From positions 34,428,001 to 34,492,000 of the forward strand of contig CM057465.1 in NCBI GenBank assembly GCA_030035585.1: a stretch of DNA of 64,000 bases, read 5' to 3'. Positions 1 to 10,825 of the stretch are shown here, piece by piece; position 1 is the first letter of the stretch; the number at the start of each line of letters is the position of its first letter. The notes below the pieces were generated by a model, which worked only from the letters and a program-made list of their open reading frames with translations, ran no database searches and was not told where the DNA came from. A program made the position numbers and the translations under genes. This DNA comes from Dugong dugon. Its lineage: Eukaryota; Chordata; Mammalia; Sirenia; Dugongidae.

Positions 1-21
1 CCACCAGCGTGTCACCATCCT

Positions 22-227
22 GGAGTCCCTGGGTGCTGCAAATAGTTTACATGCTCGGCTGCTAACCAAAAAACTGGAAGTTTGAGTCCACCCAGAGACA
101 CCTCAGAAGAATGGCCTGGCAATGTGCTTCTGAGAAAATCAGCCTTTGAAAACCATATGGAGCACATTTGTGCTCTGACACATATGGGGTTGCCATGAAT
201 CAGAATCTATTTGATAGCAGTGGGTAG
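22..227 (+). mobile_element. AfroSINE, 'gagtccctggg' subtype
   Basis: tRNA-derived SINE. It begins with the ggagtccctggg head, carries the gctcggctgctaacc segment, a 'cctcagaagaatggcctggcaat' middle and a 'gctctgacacatatggggttgccatgaatcag' tail. This subtype differs from the 'gagccctggtgg' copies in head and middle. An imperfect 7 bp duplication (ccatcct at 15-21, ccatccc at 228-234) may mark the insertion. Bases 1-9 resemble the end of a further inverted SINE cut by the window edge. Confidence 0.8.
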
Positions 228-1446
228 CCATCCCTGCTGAAAGGGTGCTTTGTTTAAATGATTAATACAATTTTAAGTGTTAGAATGAGAATGTGTATAA
301 TAATACAAAAACAAATGGAAATATTCATCTTTTGCTTGTTTCCATTGTATTTTCCACTCAGAATCATAATTATGTCTTTGTTTTGGTATCCACCTATATT
401 AAGAAGGGTCTTAATTTGAATCCCTTGTAGAAGAATGACCATTTTAAACTATTTTTTTTAATTGTAAATATATTAGTCTTTTTCAAGAGCCAGTTTGGTT
501 GCTATGGAAAATGCCCATTTATTTGAGGTATTTTCCCCTTGTATGTTTCTTGTTATTTTAGCTTCGTTTGACCTCAGTAATCTGTGCTCTGTGCATTTTT
601 GGATTATCCTTCTGATTTGGGAGATGTACTTTCAAATTTAAATCAACTGTCACTGTGTACATTTATCATGGGTGCAGGAAGGAGAGCTGGAAATTATCCT
701 GTCAGTAATCATGAGCATTTTCTATTGTGTCTTTCTTTTTAAAAGCCGCTAAAGCATTTCCTGAATTATCTCCACTGAGATTGATTTTGTTTCAGAATGG
801 TCATATATAATTGAAAAGTAATCCAATTATTATTTAAAGATGGGTTTTTATGATTCACCTGGAGATGTTTTTCTTATAGAAAAAAAGTCAACATTATCAT
901 TTGCTGTTCAAGTCAGTATCTTAAGATGATACGGAACATTGAATAATGTTAAATATATATATTGTATGTTAAAAATTCATAGATAATCATTTTATATTAA
1001 TACTGCTGATGTTTTAATTGTCAATGTTCATGTAAACCTACTGTTCTTGAACAAGTTAGTTAAATGCATATTTGTTTTTATAGGGGCAGAAGGGGATTTT
1101 TCGTGAGAAAAAGGCAAACTTTTTTCTCTTATAAGTGAATTCATGGAATACATTTGAAAATGAATTTTCTATGGCAAGACTTTATCCCACACATTGTTGA
1201 AACCTTTATTAGTCAGGACTTACCAAATTTCCATTTAGCACATTTCCCTCCTCCGTTTAAACCCCAGGACATGAAGAGGATTTAAATAGCCTAGGGAGTA
1301 TACATATAGCTGTTCATGAAATCAAAATACTTTCTTTAACATTTTTTAATTTTTTGACTCTGTAATAAAAATTATGTGGTAAAGGATGATAATTATTAGT
1401 AAGACAATGTGGAGTAATGGAAATATAAGGCATCCGTGCCCAGTAA
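228..1446. other. AT-rich single-copy stretch, nothing recognised
   Basis: No repeat family, RNA gene or credible coding frame is recognisable. The open frames are short, AT-biased and without any familiar domain. Confidence 0.5.
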
Positions 1447-1506
1447 ACCAAAAAAAAAAAAGAACCAAACCCATTGCCATCGAGTCGATTCCGACTCATA
1501 GTAACA
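1447..1506 (-). mobile_element. AfroSINE 3' fragment
   Basis: An A-rich run followed by cccattgccatcgagtcgattccgactcatagtaac, the reverse complement of the conserved SINE 3' end. Only about 60 bp are present, so this is a strongly 5'-truncated copy. Confidence 0.75.
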
Positions 1507-1722
1507 ATTTTAATGTGAGATTTTTTTTTTTTAGGAGGAATAGGACTGAAGGTCTCAGTTTTTTAAAATTGTCTTGTCAGTATCTTTTAGTTGAATTATA
1601 TTTTGCCTAAAAGTCCTAAGTACAATAATCAATTAGCAAGCCAAGCTGGAGAAAGCTTCACCCTGCATAAATACAAAGAGCTTGTATGTGTGCTGGTTTA
1701 TAAGTGGTTCTCAGGAGCTTAT

Positions 1723-1808
1723 GTGGGGTGTGTGTGTATGTGTGTGTGCATATATGTTTGTGTGTGCATGACTTTGTGTATGTGTGTGTGTGTGGTGTGT
1801 GTGTATAA
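1723..1808. repeat. (TG)n microsatellite, imperfect
   Basis: Alternating TG/GT interrupted by CA, CT and TT steps. The ORFs read across it in both directions are low-complexity Cys/Val or Thr/His artefacts of the repeat. Confidence 0.9.
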
Positions 1809-2236
1809 GGTGTTGCTCCTGAAGATGCTTTTGTTTTCATGTGTTCCCCCCTTTCCTTTGTCTGTTTGCAGTCAGTTATAGTCTCCTCTGTACCAGTGCC
1901 CTAAGTGACAGTCACTGGCAGTAATGAGGCTGCACATTCTGCTATAATTGAACCCTTTCAGGGCTGCCTATTAAGGCTGTGGTGTGTATGCCAGCTCATT
2001 AATCCAAAGCCCATTTCTTCTCCTCCATCATTTCCCTTTTACACCATGGCAGTGTTTCAAGTCCTGATCCCCTCATTGTGCCTGTAGAGGTTCAAGAATG
2101 GAGATTAATTGGTGTTGATGCACCCATCTTGAGGAGTAACCCTTTTAATAAAGACATGCTCACATCTGCGAACTAAGATCATTGTGTCATGATTGTCCAT
2201 TGTTTGGGCTTCTTGGGTAGGCTGTTTGCAATCAGA

Positions 2237-2257
2237 TTTTTTTTTTTTTTTTTTTTG
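2237..2257. repeat. poly-T tract
   Basis: Uninterrupted run of about 20 T. No adjacent retroelement body is recognisable on either side. Confidence 0.85.
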
Positions 2258-3076
2258 GTGGATTCAGATCTAGCATCTCAGACTGTCATAATTCTGTGAT
2301 GAAAAGGTAGGTATTTTTGATTTAAAAACTACGCACACACGTACATGTATATATATAATTTGCTTTTATAATAGAACTACTTATATATTGTGATATTCCA
2401 GTGTAACAAAACTATAAGCGTGTGCTAAATTTCTTTCCCCTGCACCAGCATAAAATGTAAAGGGCTTCTATACTCTTGTTCAGTCAAAATTGTAGGGAGA
2501 AATATCCCTATTTTCTTGAGATTTTTTTTTTGTTATGTCTTATGGTATTAATATCAAAATAATAGCAGCATTAATACCAGCATTTTTTCATCTTGCTTAC
2601 TTTTTATTTACCTATACAATGCATTCAAATATTATAATTGTTTTTGTTTTTTGACTTTGCAGGTAAGATCTCTTTGCATGTCCAAATTATGTGCTACTAA
2701 AAGCAGAGGGACTTAATTATCACTAACATGGTAAAACCTTTCTAACATAATTATGTGTAACTTTGTTTAGAGCCCTTTTTTCATCTCATCATACTAAATA
2801 CACCTTTTTTTTTTTTTACACTCCAAAAATGTAATTAGATAAAATCCTTTTTTGAATAATTTTGATTCTGTAATCTAACTGAGGCTTATCTTTTAAGATG
2901 CCTTCTAAGTAGGAATCAAAGAAAATACTCTCTGGGCCTTAGTAGGGAAGCCAATTCAACTCAAGGTAGTACCTTATTGAAATATGGGAATATGAAAAAG
3001 TCTAGCCTATTAATAGTGCAAGCTTTTTACAAGACATATAACACATGTTCATTTATTTTCCTTGTCACAATAATTG

Positions 3077-3331
3077 GGCAAGGATGGTGAGACTTTTCGC
3101 TCATTTACTTTGAGCAGATCATCAGAGAAGACCGTAGCTTGAAAAGGACATCATGTTTGGTAAAAGAGAGGGTCAGCGAAAACGAGGGAAACCTTCCGTG
3201 AGATGGATTGACACAGTAGCCGCAATACTGGACTCAGACATACCAACAAATTGGCAGTGTTTCATTCTGTTATACCTAAGGTTGCTATGAGTTGGAGCTG
3301 ACTCAATTCCAAGTGACAACAACAGCATTGA
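3077..3331 (+). mobile_element. RTE-clade LINE 3' end fragment
   Basis: The stretch gacatcatgtttggtaaaag ... gagggtcagcgaaaacgagg ... gagatggattgacacagtag matches, in the other orientation, the fragment at 21359-22057, where the same bases read as the C-terminus of an RTE polyprotein (RGRPSTRWTD-like). It ends in the SINE-like tail gttgctatgagttgg ... gacaacaacagc. 5'-truncated and diverged. Confidence 0.75.
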
Positions 3332-3857
3332 TAATGCATGAGTGCTCTGGAGGGTAGATAGGAGGTGGTGTTCACAGGAATGATTTAAAGATTCAGCTGG
3401 GTCCCTTAGAAGTTAACTGCTCTAAGTGGAGTCAAATTTATCAGCATTATCATTTAGTTTTAGATAACTTTGAACTTGTGTTTACAGTAATGAGGTGGGA
3501 ACACTTTTTAAAAAACCAGATGAATGGAATTTCTTGATATTTGGTACTTAAATTATTATCCATCATTCTATTTTGTAGGCAGGCTTACTTGGGTCTAAGG
3601 ATCCTAGGATTCACTTTCTATAGCAGTAAAACAAAACAAAATAAATAACAAAACAAAGCAGGAAAAAGCAACTAAATCAAAGCTTCTTGAGGGTGTGAAT
3701 GTGTTTTTACTCATGTTACACATAAAGTTGTATAGATATGTAGCTCTGTGTATGGAATCCAGTCACTTTTCAGTTAACATTTAGTCCAAAATATGATAAT
3801 AATGTGTGGGCACAGATGTTTGTCTCTTTTAGCATGTTCGGTATCTCTAGTGTTCAG
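3332..3857. other. single-copy stretch, nothing recognised
   Basis: No repeat family or coding frame is recognised; one short A/C-rich run (acaaaacaaaataaat) near 3633. Confidence 0.4.
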
Positions 3858-3905
3858 AATGGGGCCTGGCACCGAGGAAGTGCTCAATAAGTATTTATTG
3901 AACTC
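3858..3905 (+). mobile_element. MIR-like 3' end
   Basis: ggcctggcaccgaggaagtgctcaataagtatttattg matches the end of MIR/L2-class elements (usual form cctggcacatagtaagtgctcaataaatatttgttg). The 5' part is not recognisable. Confidence 0.5.
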
Positions 3906-4205
3906 ATTAACTTATTCAGTTAATGATAAGGAGAATAAAGATTGCAGTTAAAACAAGGGTTTTCTACTAGCTTTTGGATGCTATTTTCGGATGGTGATAA
4001 AGCTGGAAAGCAGAAAAGAGGCTGTAGCAAAATAACCAAATTAAATATCCTTTTATTTTTAAGAAAAATATCCAAGATAAAACTTAATCTTCAAAGTAAA
4101 CCTTTAACCTTTGTGCAACTAGCAGACTTTGTAATCTAGTTTCCATCCTTATAATCAGATGTCAAAATTGTTTGGTTTAAACTCCTTATATTTTCCCGTT
4201 CTGCT
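3906..4205. other. single-copy stretch, nothing recognised
   Basis: AT-rich; a 65-codon open frame at 3942-4139 has no recognisable domain and is treated as chance. Confidence 0.4.
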
Positions 4206-4217
4206 AAATATTATAAC

Positions 4218-4385
4218 AAAAAAAATCCCAAACTCATTGCCGTTGAGTTGATTCTGACTCATAGCAACCCTATAGGACAGGGTAGAACTGCCCCATAGAG
4301 TTTACAAGGAGTGCCTGGTGGATTCAAACTGCTGACCTTTTGGTTAGCAGTCGTAGCTCTTAACCACTGTGCCACCAGCGTTTCC
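4218..4385 (-). mobile_element. AfroSINE with 12 bp target-site duplication
   Basis: Complete inverted copy of the 'gagccctggtgg' type: A-rich tail, cattgccgttgagttgattctgactcatagcaaccc, ggttagcag ... ttaaccactgtgccaccag. The perfect 12 bp duplication aaatattataac (4206-4217 and 4386-4397) fixes both ends and shows L1/RTE-type target-primed insertion. Confidence 0.92.
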
Positions 4386-4397
4386 AAATATTATAAC

Positions 4398-4630
4398 GGA
4401 AGATATTAAAAAACAATTTCATAATGATGTAAAATCCAAATTTAGTCAGTTAATCTCTATGAAAGTTAACACAGCATATAGGTTGATTTTTTTTTTTTTA
4501 AGAAAATAAAGGAAAGTTTATACAGTTAGTTTGAGCTGTATGAAATTGCCACTTTTTAAGGTAAAACCTAACAATTTATATCTCTATAAATTTCTAGGTT
4601 ATGGGATCAGAAAATACCCAATTGTGAGTG

Positions 4631-4661
<31 letters not shown>

Positions 4662-5534
4662 CAGACAGAGAGGTGGGGTGAGGAGGGATGGAGAGGGGTA
4701 GAGAGAGGTGAAGGTGGAGGAAGATATAAATGGAATAGGGGCACATGCAGTGGTAGTTCTAAATAAATTACCTAAGGAACAAGAGCACCTAAAACATTTT
4801 TTTTTAACCTAAAAAGGAGTTAAGGTGGGTATGGAAGTCAAATGGACCCCACCCTCTAATTTCAGGCTCTTATTGATTTTGGTGTCATTAGCAATTTGAC
4901 CTTTGATTACAACCATATGACTGGGAATTTCCTCCAGGATAGTGAAGTAATCTGATGGTTTTTATAAGATCCCAATTATAGTGAAAAGGAAAATAAGTAA
5001 ACATATGTTATATGTCTTTGAAAATGCTTGAGGAATTTACTTGTCATTGTGGAAGTTATATTCCCCATTTAAATGAAAACTCAGTATTTAAATTAATCTT
5101 TGGTGGCATTTTGAATATTTGCTTGAAAGAGGACATCAGCAGATCATTTCCCTGACATTCCCACTCCTTTATATTCTTTCTGAAATTTTTTGATATCGGC
5201 CACTATTGTATCTCCTGTAGATGTCACAGATGTCACCCACATAAATGGGTGTTATACTGACTGAGCCTCTGCGAGTCATAGGCAGTGTTCTCCTAGGAGT
5301 GCATATATTCTCCCATGGGCAGAGGCATGTCTTTTGTAGAAAATGATAGGCTTGAGCAACAACAACAAAAAAACAAAGTCTTGCCTCTCTCCTCTTTTTT
5401 TCCTGCTTTTAAATTGGGCTCAAGCAGGATGATTACTACCAAAAAGGTCTCGTTGAATCCTAGTTTCTAATCCCTCATCACATTCCTCTCAGACTCTTCC
5501 CTTAAAAGTCCTTCGTGGCTGCCAGATCAGCCAG
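4398..5534. other. single-copy stretch with a TG/AG simple repeat
   Basis: Nothing recognised apart from the simple repeat at 4623-4723. Confidence 0.4.
4623..4723. repeat. (TG)n followed by (AG)n purine-rich repeat
   Basis: gtgtgtgtgtgtgtgt passes into gagagagagacagacagag and then an imperfect GA/GGA-rich tract, a common compound microsatellite with strand-asymmetric purine content. Confidence 0.85.
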
Positions 5535-5697
5535 GGGTTAAATTTGGTGGTACAGTGGTTAAGAGCTTGGCTGCTAACCAAAAGGTCGGCAGTTTGAATC
5601 CATCATCCACTCCTTGGAAACCCTTCAAGGCAGAGTTCTACTCTGTCCTATAGGGTCCCTGTGAGTCAGAATCTACTGGACAGCAATGGGGTTTGGT
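5535..5697 (+). mobile_element. AfroSINE, short type
   Basis: ggtggtacagtggttaagagcttggctgctaacc, then aaggtcggcagtttgaatcc and the tail ctgtcctatagggtccctgtgagtcagaatc. The first few bases of the head are degenerate. No clear flanking duplication. Confidence 0.88.
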
Positions 5698-6403
5698 GAG
5701 CTAGTCTCAAACCATTAGAAAGTTCTTATAAATCAGAATATAGTTGCTTACCAATAACTTAGTTGGGAAAAAAAAGAAGCTAATGTTAACTCCGCTAGAA
5801 GATGACTGACATTAGGTAGGTGCAGTGGAGACCAATAAAAAGACTTCTGAATAGACAGAAATTTGTGTATCATGCCTTAAAGAGCTATCATATCCATCGA
5901 CATGAATCAGATAAAAATCTTTTATATGTATTTATGCCTTAAAATTTTAATGATCCTAAAAATTTTTTTTTGATAATCCTCTTCCTATTGAATGTTCTGT
6001 TTATTGTGATAGAATTGATGTTGCCCATTGACTTAAGTATATGATTTTTTAAAAAATTTCCACATTTTAATTTATAATGCCGTTTATTGCGAATATCCTC
6101 ACATATTCTTTGTTAAGAACGTTACCCATGGGTGGTAATGTAGATTCCTTCTACCTCAGAAAATACAGAATATAGTGCCTTTTCCCCCCAAGCACCCATC
6201 TTTACTCCTTCAGACATTACATAGAACATGACATCTTCTGAGTGAGATAAATGAGTGATTTTTCATTGTATTATTATGTTAATACTTCCACTGGCGCAAA
6301 ATTACAAACCTAAATTTTACCTGATAGCACTTATCTGCTACATTCTTAGTTTCACATTTTGTTATTTCTTCTTTATGTTGAGATCTGGGATTTTTAACCT
6401 CTT
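5698..6403. other. AT-rich single-copy stretch, nothing recognised
   Basis: No repeat family or credible frame. Confidence 0.4.
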
Positions 6404-6414
6404 GTGTGTTTAAG

Positions 6415-6627
6415 GAAGGAGCTCTGGTGGTGCAGTGTTTAAGTGCTTGCCTGCGAACAGAAAGGTAGCACTTTGAACCCACCAATTGCTCTGTAGGAAA
6501 AAGTTGTGGTAATCTGCTTCCTTAAAGATTACAGCCTTGGAAACCCTATGGGGCAGTTGTACTCTATCCTATAGGGTCGCTGTGGCTCTGAGTGACTCAA
6601 TGGCAATGGGTTTGGTTTGGTTTTTTG
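6415..6627 (+). mobile_element. AfroSINE, long type, 11 bp target-site duplication
   Basis: Head gagctctggtggtgcagtg, then the extra internal block gttgtggtaatctgcttccttaaagattacagcc that defines the long subtype, then the common tail. The direct repeat gtgtgtttaag at 6404-6414 and 6628-6638 is perfect and bounds the element. Confidence 0.9.
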
Positions 6628-6638
6628 GTGTGTTTAAG

Positions 6639-6932
6639 TCACTGTTTTATAATATTTATATATGGTTGGCTTCTTGAAGGAAGTGTTAGGTTTTTAATGT
6701 TATTTACAGTGGCCATCACAGCCATGTTGTTGTTTAATGGATGCTGTTTGTTGATGTTGAGGTTGATGGTGATGAAAGTGGAGTTCTTGAGTCAGAGCTT
6801 CTGCCATCCAGTTAAAATTATGAGGGTTGGCCTGTGTTCTTGTTACCACTTTACTACTTTTTTATTTTTATTTTTTGTAAATCTCTTTAAGTAGAATTCT
6901 TTTATTACCTCTCTTTAAAAACCCACTTTCTA
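6639..6932. other. single-copy stretch, nothing recognised
   Basis: A 100-codon open frame at 6592-6894 starts inside the SINE and continues through T-rich DNA as a hydrophobic low-complexity translation; I treat it as chance, not as a gene. Confidence 0.45.
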
Positions 6933-6943
6933 CGATATTCATA

Positions 6944-7111
6944 AAAAAAACAAAAACAAAACCTGTTGCCGTCGAGTGGATTCCAACTCATAGCAACCCT
7001 ATAGAACAGAGTAGAACTGCCCCATAGGGTTTCCAAGGAGTAGCTGGTGGATTCGAACTGCCAACCTTTGGTTGGCAGCCGAGCTCTTAACCACTGTGTC
7101 ACCAGGGCTCT
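6944..7111 (-). mobile_element. AfroSINE (first of two at one target)
   Basis: Inverted short-type copy with A-rich tail, ctgttgccgtcgagtggatt and the accactgtgtcaccagggctc head complement. It is separated from the next copy only by a third copy of the target sequence (tgatatcata, 7112-7121). Confidence 0.9.
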
Positions 7112-7121
7112 GATATCATAT

Positions 7122-7295
7122 AAAAACCAAAAAATCAAACCCGTTGCCATCTAGTCGATCACTTCCAACTCATAGCGACCCTATAGGACAGAGTAGAATT
7201 GCCCCATAGAATTTCTAAGGAGCACCTGGTGGATTTGAACTGCTGACCTTTTGGTTAGCAGTAGTAGCACTTAACCACTACGCCACCAGGGTTTC
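7122..7295 (-). mobile_element. AfroSINE (second of two at one target)
   Basis: Inverted short-type copy. The outer flanks of the pair carry a perfect 11 bp repeat cgatattcata (6933-6943 and 7296-7306), and a decayed third copy sits between the two elements, so the second insertion used the duplication left by the first. Confidence 0.9.
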
Positions 7296-7306
7296 CGATA
7301 TTCATA

Positions 7307-7875
7307 TATGTACCTTAAATTCTTTCTCGAAAAAGTTCAACTGTAAATAGATAAATAAGACAAAATTTTTATTGTTTCTTTGCCTCTCTTGTAGTTCCCT
7401 GACTGTTCTTCTTTTTCACTTGTTGTAATTTTTAACTTAATCTTCTTTAAGGAAATTGGTTAGATATGAACTACGACATTCTAGAAATTCTGTTTCCATA
7501 TTTGGTGGAAGAAGGATTGATTAGAAGAATGAAAACAATGGATCAAATGAACAACCTTCAAATAGCACTTTGCTATGTGATGTGAGACCAATTTGATTTA
7601 TGATATTGTTGATCCTGGGTATCCTGGAGATCCTGAACCTTGTCTTAGGACAACAAAACCTTAGTATGCTGTAGTAATGCTGTACAGACAGGTTTCATTA
7701 TTATAGGTTGGATGAGGGTAGTGATTGAGAAAGTCTCGTAGCATAGGAGTCTAACAGCCAAGTTCATCGAAGTAATTTTCTCCTAAGTGTGATTAGGTTT
7801 TTGATGTTGGAAAGAATCAAGACTGAAGATAGCGGTATTTCTTGTACCATTTTCTGCGAGAAGTTTTTTTATTTT
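7307..7875. other. single-copy stretch, nothing recognised
   Basis: No repeat family or coding frame recognised. Confidence 0.4.
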
Positions 7876-8082
7876 CAGTCCTGGTGGTGCAACAGTTAAG
7901 TGCTCAGCTGCTAACCTAAAAGTTGGCAGTTTGAACCTGTCTACCCACACTATGGGACAAAGACCTAGCGATCTGCTTCTGTAAAGATCACAGCCTAGAA
8001 AACCCTATGGGGCAGGGCAGTTCTCTGTCACATGGGGTTGCTTTGATTTGAAGTCGACTTGATGGCGCCTAACAACAACAAT
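7876..8082 (+). mobile_element. AfroSINE, long type with RTE-like tail
   Basis: cctggtggtgcaacagttaag head, internal agcgatctgcttctgtaaagatcacagcc, and the 3' end gtcgacttgatggcgcctaacaacaacaa. That caacaacaa tail is the form shared with the RTE fragments in this window. Confidence 0.9.
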
Positions 8083-8344
8083 ACCATCTCCTAAGTTAGT
8101 CCCCACTGCTTATATTCACACTTTTAAGGCTAAAGAAATCAGAATATTGATTCTTGGTACTTTCTAAAGCAAAATTCCGAAGCTGCTGTTGCTTTACAAT
8201 CATCTATGGCTTGCCTTGAAAAGTGAAACCTCCCAAGACAGGTGGTGGGGAAAGTTCCAGAATTTTAATTAAGAACCCACAGCATGTTGACTCACATGGG
8301 AACATAGTGAGCTGGAAAAAGTATGAACATAGGAACTGGGTACA

Positions 8345-8513
8345 CCAGGATTTTAATTTTAGTTTTGTGTCAGTAAGACTTTTCTAATCTCAATTTCATC
8401 ATCTGTTAACATGAGGGTAATAATGAAACTCATAGGATTGTGTTGAGAAAAGTAAATGAAACAGCATGTCTTAAGATGCTTGGCATAAGGTTGGCTCAAC
8501 AGATGCTAGTTAT
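8345..8513 (+). mobile_element. MIR
   Basis: ctaatctcaatttcatcatctgttaac, then gataatgaaactcataggattg-type core and a 'gatgcttggcataaggttggctcaacagatgct' end. This is the usual order of the MIR core and its L2-like 3' end. Confidence 0.7.
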
Positions 8514-8609
8514 CCACCCTACTCCTTGAGTGATGAGGGTGTGGGGAAGTGGAAATTTCCACATAACAATGGTTGGTAGAAGCATTAATTGGGGTAAGCT
8601 ATACGTAGG

Positions 8610-9055
8610 GAAGTTTGACAGTCCTTTGTCACAGCAGTTCTACCATTAGGTGCTTGTGCAGCCAAAAGGATTCATCTTGAAGATATATAAACAAGGATGC
8701 TTATGTTATCATTGTTTTGTAAAATTCCAAACTGTAGACAACTGAAATGCTCATAAATTAGGAACAGATTAAATTATGGTAAATCCATATGGTGAAATGT
8801 GCAGTCATTACAAAGAATGACATAGATTTACTTTGGAAGATATCTAAAACATACTAAGTGGAAGAAAATACAGGATACTCTTCTTTGTATATGTACTGCA
8901 GAGTTATAGAAGACTATGTGATAAATTATTAAATAGGTCACTCCTGAGGAGTAGAAATGAGGTCTGCTTAATTTTTCACCTGTCTTTACTGTCTGAAATT
9001 TTTTTATGAGTAGGTATTACTTTTCTAACATACTTATATCAGTATTTATGAATGC
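8610..9055 (+). mobile_element. old L1 (L1M-type) 3' region
   Basis: attccaaactgtagacaactgaaatgctcataaattaggaacagattaaattatggtaaatccatatgg, then cagtcattacaaagaatgac, follows the usual order of mammalian L1M 3' sequences. Diverged, no reading frame remains. Confidence 0.65.
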
Positions 9056-10303
9056 ATTTTTTTCTTGTTATATAGTCTAATTTTTGGATGGAAAAACTAA
9101 TTTGGGGGAGAGGGATCAACATCTTATAGTGTAATAATTTTGGAGTTTTGCCAGGCACATACAAAATCAGTTCAAAAACCTGCATACTTTGTTGAATTTC
9201 ATTCAGCATGTCAAATTTGGTCTAGAAACAATTGTTCAAGCACTTTTTATATTAAACGATCTAGTGTTCTGCTTTGAGATTCAAACATGTTCGTAACAAC
9301 TTAATTTGGTATTCTGCAAGGATTCCAGTGATTAAAGTGGATCCAAAAAATGCAGCCTTAAAAAAGTCACATTGATTCAGTTTCTCTCCACCCAACAATT
9401 TAATAAACTAATTAGGTCTGACTTAATCTTTTAGGGAGAGGTCAATTTCTAAGTCACTTTATTTGCATTGCATAAAAGAAACATGAAAGTCAAAATAAAT
9501 TCAAATTGATTTATTGTAGGAGGGGCCTATTCCAAATGAGCTTAGCTAAATTAATACTAAAACAGAAGTGGCTTATAAAAAATGCAATAATGTAAGGATT
9601 TTTCCTAATCCTGATTAGATTTTAAATTGTCCCTTCAGTAGTTTATATAATTATAAGGCACTGCCATACAGTGAGTAACAATAGAAAATAACTCATTAAT
9701 GCCTGTTTCTCTTTGGCATTGTTCCAGGGCTTGCAGCTTGATGTTTGCAGTGGAGACAGTCTGTAGCGTTTCTCTGATATAGAACATCAAAGATTGCTTG
9801 GGTTTTTCTGCACTCAGACATTCCTCATTTTGTCTGAAGTGGTAATAACCCAAAGAGCCAATAGCAGCATGAAATTTAATCTATTTTGGCACTTTCCATT
9901 TCTTGTATTATTTTCAAATGCAGTGATATTAGAGAAGTAGATTTGGATTTCTTGGTTTTTAAACAGAGTGAAATATTTCAAAATCAGGTTTTTAAGCCCA
10001 AGGTTAAAAGGTCATTCCAATGCTGATGACTGAACTGTATCACTTTCCAGAACTAGATTTTAAATATCCACCATTTATAATCTGTAGTATTTGATGAGCA
10101 TTAGTGCATTTTCAGTGTGCTAATACATTAGATTTGTGTCCTTAATTAGTAATTAATGAGATATTAAGTCTAGAGTATTGGACTTTTATTCTTCACTGTG
10201 TAGTATTTTTCAGTATATGCTGTGGCCAGCCATAGTACATCAGGAAATAGCTGATATACTGGATTATTTGCAAATAATTAAAAAATAAGCAGTTCCTATC
10301 AGT
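9056..10303. other. single-copy stretch, nothing recognised
   Basis: No repeat or coding sequence recognised across this stretch; the 72-codon frame at 9635-9853 on the minus strand has no familiar domain. Confidence 0.4.
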
Positions 10304-10825
10304 TGTGGATTGAATTGCATCCTCCTAAAATGTGTGTCAACCTTGGCTAGGCCATGATTCCCAGTATTGTGTGAGGGTCCTCATTTTGTGATCTGATGTA
10401 TTTATCCTATGTGTTGTAAATCCTAACCTCTATGATGTTAATGAGGCAGAATTAGAGGCAATTATGTTAATGAGGCAGGACAAAATCTACAAGATTAGGT
10501 TGTATTTTGAGTCAATCTCTTTTGAGATATAAAAGAGAGAAAAGAGCAGAGACAAGAGGGACCTCGTTAACCACCAAGCAAGAAGAACCAGGAGTGGAGC
10601 GTGCCCTTTGGACCTGGGGTCCCTGTGCTGAGAAACTCCTAGACCAGGGGAAGATTGGTGAGAAGGACCTTCCTCCAGAGCTGGCAGAGAGAGAAAGACT
10701 TCCCCTGGAACTGGCATCCTGAATTCAGACTTCTAGTCTCCTAATCTGTGAGAGAATAAATTTCTGTTTGTTAAAGCCATTCACTTGTGGTATTTCTGTT
10801 AAAGCAGCACTAGATAACTAAGACA
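10304..10825 (+). mobile_element. solitary LTR, 510-bp MaLR-like family, copy 1 (only sense copy)
   Basis: Starts TGTGGATTGAATTG and ends AGATAACTAAGACA, the TG...CA form of an LTR. It holds a TATA-like gatataaaag near 10530 and an AATAAA near 10756, the expected order of U3 promoter and poly(A) signal. It matches, in reverse, the copies at 13175, 20893, 28490 and 50432. The ends resemble MaLR/MLT1-type LTRs. The flanking ctatc at 10296-10300 and 10826-10830 could be the 5 bp duplication if the left end lies 3 bp further out. Confidence 0.8.

Larger units (their letters stand above)
1507..3076. other. single-copy stretch with simple repeats
   Basis: Apart from the TG-rich tract near 1723-1808 and a poly-T run near 2237-2257, I see no repeat family or coding sequence here. 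Confidence 0.45.

Noticed and set aside
1591-1881. Cys/Val-rich 96-codon frame
   Set aside because: Translation of the TG microsatellite.
6592-6894. 100-codon hydrophobic frame as a membrane protein
   Set aside because: It begins in the SINE tail and follows a T-rich stretch, which gives Phe/Leu-rich translations by composition.
6933-7306. Direct repeats as a CRISPR array
   Set aside because: The repeats are SINEs and target duplications in a mammalian genome; no short regular repeat-spacer pattern exists anywhere in the window.
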